The translations under genes were made by a program, and so were the position numbers. Below are positions 26,401 through 28,584 of a stretch of 28,584 nt of DNA, one piece after another. Each line of letters opens with the position of its first letter. Position 1 is the first letter of the stretch. The notes under the pieces are model-generated. The model worked only from the letters and a program-made list of their open reading frames with translations. It ran no database searches and was not told the origin of the DNA. The DNA lies in NCBI GenBank assembly GCA_905250885.1, contig CAJNOQ010001782.1:1-28584 (forward strand). The letters run 5' to 3'. This DNA is from Didymodactylos carnosus (Eukaryota; Rotifera; Eurotatoria; Philodinida; Philodinidae).

Positions 26401-27215
26401 TTTTACACAGTTTGCCTACCAATATTTTGAAATTTTTATTTTAAATACAACTGGAGATATGCGTACCCAATTTACTTGAAACTTATACTTCATTTCAACA
26501 TCATTGAGGTTAGTCATCAATAAAATTTTCAGGTGTTAAAACCGTATTGTTCGGGAGGAAAAAAAATGGAAACTACGGAAAAATGTCCATCAAGATTTTA
26601 GTCGAAAATATTATTCACCAACATTAAGATGATCGTAACTCTATATAGACTTGGTCAAATCTCCGTTTATATACCAATCGATTCGTCTTTAGAAGAAACA
26701 TTGAACTATCAACTTAGTTTTTTGTAAGAACATACGTAGATTCAGTTCGTTAAGTTCTATCGATTGGTATATGACACGATATTTTTCTGTTCTTTTTATA
26801 ATTGTTTTCGACTAATTAAACTTTAACTAAGATTACTTATCCGATATCTGTTGTTCATATTTGTTTTCTTCTTTATAGGCCCGGAAAAGCACTTTGACAA
26901 TCAGCGTGTGATCAACATGATATTAATCGTTTAGCTACTACTCTCCATCAGACTGAATCAACCATAATTACTTCACAACAAACATTCGTTCAAAACGATA
27001 TTAATAATAATAATAATAATAATAATAACATCGTTGTTCGTCCAACAATCTCGCAACAACAATCTGTTTTATCAACTTTAAATACAAATGGCGTAGTTGA
27101 CTCGTTTGAGAAACAAGATCCATCATCGCATATTCGTATTATTGAAATAAAACGAACGTTAGATGAAAATAGTATTGAACAAGAAAAAAATGCCAATAAA
27201 AAGAGTCGACGTTAA
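4427..27215 (+). CDS. cpo: Couch potato/RBPMS-family RNA-binding protein, whole locus
   Basis: This is the overall span of a seven-exon gene, from the first ATG of the longest N-terminal form to the last in-frame stop. The best chain is 4427..4882, 22519..22596, 23133..23249, 23315..23447, 23510..23628, 24911..25056, then 26879 onward. All introns are GT-AG; junction phases in order are 0, 0, 0, 1, 0, 2. It encodes 355 residues if the TGA at 26895 ends translation, or 461 if that codon is read through. Family members are single-RRM proteins that dimerise through the RRM and bind RNA to control splicing, localisation or stability; Drosophila couch potato acts in the nervous system and in diapause. 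Residues 153 to about 237 form the RRM, with RNP2 LFVSGL and RNP1 region PVGFVTF. The N-terminus is Ser/Asn/Thr-rich and residues about 260-330 are Pro/Gly/His-rich. Family assignment is firm; the tissue role here is unknown. Confidence 0.9.
5220..5557. mobile_element. Non-autonomous hAT-type MITE, 338 bp
   Basis: The element is flanked by a perfect 8-bp target duplication GTTAATAC (5212..5219 and 5558..5565), the size made by hAT transposases. Its ends are inverted: TAGAGATCTGCACGGACA on the left against TAGCGGTCTGCACAGGCA read inward from the right, 14 of 18 matching. GC-rich subterminal words such as CCGTGC and CCCGTG recur near both ends, while the middle is AT-rich and non-coding. It must be mobilised in trans. 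It lies 337 bases inside cpo intron 1. Confidence 0.85.
5997..6040. repeat. (TAA)n microsatellite, 44 bp
   Basis: Uninterrupted TAA/AAT units in intron 1. Confidence 0.95.
6304..6322. repeat. (AC)n microsatellite
   Basis: Nineteen bases of alternating A and C in intron 1. Confidence 0.9.
7471..7509 (+). CDS. cpo: Candidate alternative first exon, N-terminus MSSLQKPEK
   Basis: A long pyrimidine-rich tract (about 7378..7460) ends in the acceptor-like CTGTAG at 7465..7470. Twelve bases on, directly after an in-frame TAA, an ATG at 7483 opens nine codons, MSSLQKPEK, closed by donor GTAATT at 7510. The junction is phase 0, so splicing to 22519 gives [19 protein letters not shown], close in style to the short charged N-termini of RBPMS proteins. 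As an internal coding exon after another phase-0 exon it would read into TAA at once, so it only makes sense as a first coding exon or a poison exon. The donor is moderate (T at +5). Shortness means chance cannot be excluded for this exon alone. Confidence 0.55.
9279..9298. repeat. (TG)n microsatellite
   Basis: Ten uninterrupted TG units in intron 1. Confidence 0.9.
9432..9479. repeat. Compound (TA)n(GA)n microsatellite
   Basis: Nine TA units followed, after one C, by about 29 bases of AG repeat. The same TA-then-GA order recurs at 28092..28141. Confidence 0.95.
13211..13281. mobile_element. 71-bp mini-element, copy 1
   Basis: This 71-base unit begins CCCTTTCC and ends AAAAGGG, and matches the copy at 15756..15826 along its whole length with scattered differences. 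Shared internal words include AACATTTTTTGCT and GTTTTAGAAATTG. The ends are inverted but decayed. The right flank begins TTAT and the left flank is TTAG, reminiscent of a degraded TTAA target. It looks like a very short MITE, possibly piggyBac-like; the class is inference. Confidence 0.6.
15756..15826. mobile_element. 71-bp mini-element, copy 2
   Basis: This copy has clearer inverted ends, CCCTTTCCGGCCGA against CCCTTTCCAGCCGA read from the right (13 of 14), and a near-palindrome GTTGCCATATGGTAAC at 15772..15787. It is preceded by TTAA (15752..15755), the piggyBac target; the right flank is GTGA, so the duplication is not intact. Same length and orientation as copy 1, 2.5 kb upstream. Confidence 0.65.
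16606..16654 (+). CDS. cpo: Candidate alternative first exon, N-terminus [10 protein letters not shown]
   Basis: A TTTTGCAG acceptor-like site ends at 16605. A 19-base leader follows, then ATG at 16625 and ten codons, [10 protein letters not shown], ending at a consensus donor GTAAGT at 16655 in phase 0. Joining to 22519 gives [20 protein letters not shown]. The acidic run just before the RRM resembles the [13 protein letters not shown] start of vertebrate RBPMS and the GIDDE end of exon 1 here. Used as an internal exon after a phase-0 donor it would hit a TGA after 15 codons and its length (49) is not a multiple of three, so a first-exon role fits better. Both splice signals are good. Confidence 0.65.
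17343..17359. repeat. (TA)n tract
   Basis: Seventeen bases of alternating T and A directly abutting the 89-bp hAT-like mini-element. Confidence 0.9.
17360..17448. mobile_element. 89-bp hAT-like mini-element
   Basis: The ends CAGTAGCGGATTTATGGAAA and, read inward from the right, CAATAGTGGATCTAGAAAAC are inverted with a two-base gap, and resemble CAGTGGCGGATC hAT termini. Flanking octamers ATATATAT (17352..17359) and ATACATAT (17449..17456) differ at one base. Because the left flank is a TA microsatellite, the duplication could be accidental. Confidence 0.5.
17663..17701. repeat. (AC)n microsatellite
   Basis: Twenty-three bases of pure AC followed by an interrupted AC/AT extension. Confidence 0.9.
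18612..18649. repeat. Compound (TA)n(TG)n microsatellite
   Basis: Six TA units pass directly into thirteen TG units in intron 1. Confidence 0.95.
20374..20425. repeat. (GA)n(GAAA)n microsatellite
   Basis: About nineteen AG units followed by four AAAG units, all purine on this strand. Confidence 0.95.
20945..20972. repeat. (TTTTTA)n tract
   Basis: Hexamer-like T5A repeats. They generate a lysine/asparagine-rich reverse-strand open frame at 20798..21025 that is not a gene. Confidence 0.85.
21167..21244 (+). CDS. cpo: Candidate alternative first exon, N-terminus MPCKGE
   Basis: A strong pyrimidine tract followed by GAACAG ends at 21166. The exon has a 60-base leader, an in-frame TAA immediately before the ATG at 21227, six codons MPCKGE, and a consensus donor GTAAGT at 21245 in phase 0. 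Splicing to 22519 yields [16 protein letters not shown]. Read as an internal exon after a phase-0 junction the frame meets TAA after six codons. The open frame is too short to be evidence by itself. The case rests on the good acceptor and donor, the phase, and the parallel with the other three candidate first exons. Confidence 0.55.
21766..21889 (+). CDS. cpo: Candidate alternative first exon, 32-residue N-terminus
   Basis: A T-rich tract ends in TTTTTGCAG at 21765. After a 28-base leader, ATG at 21794 opens 32 codons starting [15 protein letters not shown] and ending [10 protein letters not shown]. The donor GTATGT at 21890 is in phase 0. The predicted isoform is therefore ...[16 protein letters not shown]. 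This is the most coding-like of the short candidates: 32 open codons in AT-rich DNA with mixed residues, only 629 bases upstream of the RRM exon. As an internal exon after a phase-0 donor it would run into TGA after 17 codons, so it is best read as a first coding exon. An overlapping open frame in another frame (21816..22055) is a shadow. Confidence 0.72.
22519..22596 (+). CDS. cpo: cpo exon 2, RRM beta-1 and alpha-1
   Basis: Acceptor TTTTTAG at 22512..22518 and donor GTAAGT at 22597 bound 26 codons, phase 0 at both ends. The translation begins [20 protein letters not shown] and ends LFRAYK. LFVSGL is the RNP2 motif on strand beta-1; the aromatic Phe is expected to stack on an RNA base. PRELYLLFR is the first helix and is nearly invariant between RBPMS and Couch potato proteins. 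This is the common exon to which all five candidate N-terminal exons would be joined. Confidence 0.95.
22597..23132 (+). other. cpo intron 2
   Basis: A 536-base GT-AG intron between the two first RRM exons; AT-rich, with no further feature seen. Confidence 0.9.
23133..23249 (+). CDS. cpo: cpo exon 3, RRM core with RNP1
   Basis: Thirty-nine codons between acceptor ATTTAG and donor GTATGT, phase 0 at both ends. It encodes [16 protein letters not shown], then LSPVGFVTF, the RNP1 region on beta-3, and helix 2 with [11 protein letters not shown]. The loop before RNP1 has the longer Couch potato form (NGKNLS); vertebrate RBPMS lacks these residues. GYEGSL at the start of the exon is shared across the family. 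Confidence 0.95.
23315..23447 (+). CDS. cpo: cpo exon 4, end of RRM and linker
   Basis: The exon starts in phase 0 after ATTTAG and ends in phase 1 at donor GTAAGT. It encodes [20 protein letters not shown], the last RRM strand, then [20 protein letters not shown] and IQIP. [17 protein letters not shown] is diagnostic for the RBPMS/Couch potato family. The 65-base intron before it (23250..23314) and the 62-base intron after it (23448..23509) contrast with the 17.6-kb first intron. Confidence 0.95.
23510..23628 (+). CDS. cpo: cpo exon 5, Pro/Gly/His-rich region
   Basis: Acceptor TTTCTAG and donor GTAAGT bound an exon entering in phase 1 and leaving in phase 0. It encodes [20 protein letters not shown] and then [19 protein letters not shown]. 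Couch potato proteins have a similar low-complexity segment after the RRM, with an aromatic/proline patch (FFP...W) followed by His/Leu/Pro repeats. It is probably disordered and used for protein contacts. No motif beyond this is recognised. Confidence 0.92.
23629..24910 (+). other. cpo intron 5
   Basis: A 1282-base GT-AG intron. It contains a short inverted pair TTTATCTAC/GTAGATAAA (about 23726..23762) and the interleaved inverted repeats at 24227..24380. No coding content. Confidence 0.85.
24227..24380. repeat. Interleaved inverted repeats (A-B-A'-B')
   Basis: AAAGATTCCGGT (24227..24238) pairs with ACCGGAATCTTT (24328..24339). A second arm, AATGGATCTCGTATA (24249..24263), pairs with TATACGAGATCCATT (24366..24380). 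The order is A, B, A', B', not nested, so the two stems compete or form a pseudoknot. Confidence 0.75.
24911..25060 (+). CDS. cpo: cpo exon 6, variable C-terminal exon
   Basis: The exon opens in phase 0 after acceptor TTAATAG and reads [20 protein letters not shown], then [10 protein letters not shown] and [19 protein letters not shown], with TAA at 25058. Three ends are possible. Unspliced, the protein stops at that TAA. The GTAAGT at 25057 is the best donor: it cuts inside the final ATG (phase 2) and joins 26879, rebuilding Met and giving MPGKAL then TGA. A poorer donor, GTACAT at 24999 (phase 1), could join acceptors ending at 26904 or 26934 and enter the long downstream frame directly. 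I prefer the GTAAGT donor. Confidence 0.85.
   Translation, partial: GLGHPMSTGMTQLQQSNPTMAVANGNLTNGTLFLAEFPNHEYKGISFNM
25667..25795. repeat. Inverted repeat with perfect 24-bp arms
   Basis: 25667..25690 and 25772..25795 are exact reverse complements (core TCGTTCTATCATCTT with AAGATGATAGAACGA), separated by 81 bases. Weaker pairing continues inward. It would form a stable hairpin in the intron RNA, or may be a small foldback element. No target duplication was seen. Confidence 0.85.
26669..26772. repeat. Inverted repeat with 14-bp arms
   Basis: ATATACCAATCGAT at 26669..26682 is mirrored exactly by ATCGATTGGTATAT at 26759..26772, with a 76-base loop, about 106 bases upstream of the last acceptor. 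Confidence 0.7.
26879..27215 (+). CDS. cpo: cpo terminal exon with in-frame TGA and 105-codon extension
   Basis: A strong acceptor (pyrimidine-rich, TTTATAG) ends at 26878. Entered in phase 2 from 25056 the frame reads M-PGKAL then TGA at 26895..26897. The identical frame then stays open for 105 sense codons to TAA at 27213. The extension contains [17 protein letters not shown], nine consecutive Asn, [12 protein letters not shown] and a basic end NANKKSRR that could act as a nuclear signal. Its Asn/Gln/Ser/Thr style matches exon 1. Such a long open frame is unlikely by chance in DNA this AT-rich, so it is probably translated, either by readthrough of TGA-C or by an alternative join (24998 to 26905 or 26935, both in frame). 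The reverse-strand frame here is a repeat shadow. Confidence 0.7.
27002..27028 (+). repeat. Coding (TAA)n repeat giving poly-Asn
   Basis: Nine TAA units read in the AAT phase encode eight Asn, with a ninth Asn from the following AAC. It lies in the 105-codon extension of the terminal exon. Confidence 0.9.
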
Positions 27216-27836
27216 TCAAACACAGTCCGTATTTCTCTTTACTTTTTCTGTCGTATGTCATATAGTTCAAAATTTTTCCTGTTAATCTTGAGTATATAAT
27301 TTAAGAATCTTAATAGAAATGGATCTGTTTTTTTTTTTTTGGTTTTTTTTCTCTAAACATCCTTTATCTTTCATAGAAAAATTGGCTGATTTATACTGAC
27401 TTTCTTAGATATGATATTGAGTTTTGTAATATCATTCGTAACGATCGTTTTCTCACTCAAAAGATCTCTTTTCTTTTTCTAATTTTACTCTTTTCAACAG
27501 TGATAATCGATGTTGTAAAAAAAATTGACCGATAATTTCATCTTGTCTGTAGAGTGTTTTTTTTTTTGCTAGCCGGTTAAGTAATGGTATACTAGTACAT
27601 TTTCAATTAATGTTTTCAAACAAAAATCATGTTGTATCACACATACGTATTAATAATAATTCTTCAGATGATCTGTTTTTCTTTTCTTTTTTTGTTTTTG
27701 TTTTTATAATGGACCAAAAATCTCTTCTAGTACGTGTCCTAATATACTGTATAGTTTGTTCTATTTTCTCACCTCTTATTCTTCTATATGTCATGTAATA
27801 CATTTTTTTTCCATTATGAATGCATGCATAATAACT

Positions 27837-28346
27837 AATAAACAGTATTTATGCGCGATGGCATTTATTTTCTCTCACTTGTTTAAAATTTGTCTCTAAA
27901 TCGCAGAGTCTCATCCAGTTTATGCATTTTTCTTTTTTGTCATTTGTTTAAATATATATGACGCTCAAATTTTGGTATTATTATCTTTATAGTATAAGAG
28001 CGACTACACTTCTAAAGATAATGTTTTTATTTCTATCAAATAATTTTCGTTTTTTGTCGTTTTGATAAGTGGTCATTTTCACGTTCCGTCCAATATATAT
28101 AAATATATATAGAGAGAGAGAGTGAGAGTGAGAGTGAGAGAGACAGCTCTGGTGTTCAAATAAACTCGAAAAAGTTATCTTCTGATTTTTTTGTTGAGTT
28201 TTTTTTGACCGTCAGGTGTCAGTTTATCGTTTAATTTACACTTCTCTATATTCATTTTTGTATAATAAAGAAAAAAAGCAAATGTTTTTTTGTTCATTAT
28301 TTTTTGTTTTGTTTTTCTCTTCAATTGTTAATAAACATCAAATAAA
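27837..28346 (+). terminator. Cluster of candidate polyadenylation signals
   Basis: AATAAA occurs at 27837, 28159, 28264, 28330 and 28341. In DNA this AT-rich some will be chance, and which is used cannot be told. Confidence 0.35.
28092..28141. repeat. Compound (TA)n(GA)n tract
   Basis: TA units followed by GA units with regular GTGA interruptions, in the 3' flank. Confidence 0.85.
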
Positions 28347-28416
28347 TTTAAAATTATGCCAGTGAATCATACTTTACGTACTTGTACGTATTACGTAAAA
28401 TGTTCACCTTCTTCAA

Positions 28417-28419
<3 letters not shown>

Positions 28420-28449
<30 letters not shown>
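28420..28449. repeat. (TTA)n microsatellite, 30 bp
   Basis: Ten uninterrupted TTA units in the 3' flank. Confidence 0.95.
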
Positions 28450-28584
28450 GACCCTTTATATTGTCATTCGCTAAATATAAAAAATCATTTTTTTTTTATC
28501 TTCAAATTTAGCGTCATTGTCTCTATGCTAAAACGTTCTACGACAGTGATCACCTTTTATTAATGAATAACTAAGAAAAAGAGA

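Larger units (their letters stand above)
25057..26878 (+). other. cpo intron 6 (or 3' UTR in the unspliced form)
   Basis: 1822 bases from GTAAGT to TTTATAG. It holds two strong inverted repeats (25667..25795 and 26669..26772) and open frames at 25071..25277, 25713..25990 and 26197..26400 with no recognisable product. Composition is patchier than in intron 1, suggesting inserted repeat DNA. Confidence 0.7.
27216..28584 (+). other. 3' UTR and downstream flank
   Basis: AT-rich sequence with poly-T runs and no recognisable gene. The 62-codon open frame at 27610..27798 has no family resemblance and is probably chance. The gene's 3' end should lie here. Confidence 0.6.

Noticed and set aside
26895..26897. 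TGA as a selenocysteine codon
   Set aside because: No cysteine-family precedent at this position in RBPMS/CPO proteins and no SECIS-like element recognised; readthrough or alternative splicing is simpler.
26990..27196. Reverse-strand frame with poly-Leu
   Set aside because: Antisense shadow of the (TAA)n poly-Asn repeat in the terminal exon.

Overview
This window is AT-rich eukaryotic DNA carrying one multi-exon gene on the + strand, a homologue of the RNA-binding protein Couch potato/RBPMS. The single RRM domain is spread over three exons (22519..22596, 23133..23249, 23315..23447). It carries the family signatures [33 protein letters not shown] and [11 protein letters not shown]. The insert between the beta-2 strand and RNP1 ([11 protein letters not shown]) is Couch potato-like (protostome) rather than vertebrate RBPMS-like. 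AT richness, GTAAGT-type introns, CGA/CGT arginine codons, Asn/Ser homopolymers and abundant di- and trinucleotide microsatellites suggest a small invertebrate. A bdelloid rotifer of the Rotaria type is my best guess, but this is inference, not proof.

Layout. 1..433 is a large inverted repeat with 134-bp arms. 434..~2400 is less AT-rich, gene-free DNA with hairpins and a possible decayed hAT-type element. ~2400..4326 is AT-rich upstream sequence. 4427..4882 is a long Ser/Asn/Thr-rich first coding exon. It is followed by a 17.6-kb intron holding a hAT-type MITE with a perfect 8-bp duplication, two 71-bp mini-elements, microsatellites and, most notably, four further short candidate first coding exons (7471..7509, 16606..16654, 21167..21244, 21766..21889). 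Each has an acceptor-like AG, a short leader, an ATG, a short open frame and a donor in phase 0. Each would join in frame to the RRM exon at 22519. From 22519 onward follow the RRM exons and a Pro/Gly/His-rich middle region. The C-terminus is ambiguous: the best splice join reaches a TGA after six codons, but the same frame then stays open for 105 codons to a TAA at 27213. 27216..28584 is 3' UTR and flank with several AATAAA signals.

Working picture. One RRM core (about 203 residues in the short C-terminal model) seems to be supplied with at least five different N-termini through alternative starts. The AG sites just upstream of four of the starts would fit spliced-leader trans-splicing or a shared upstream leader exon. 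A second layer of variation may exist at the C-terminus through TGA readthrough or alternative splicing. No other protein-coding gene, tRNA, rRNA or CRISPR array was found.
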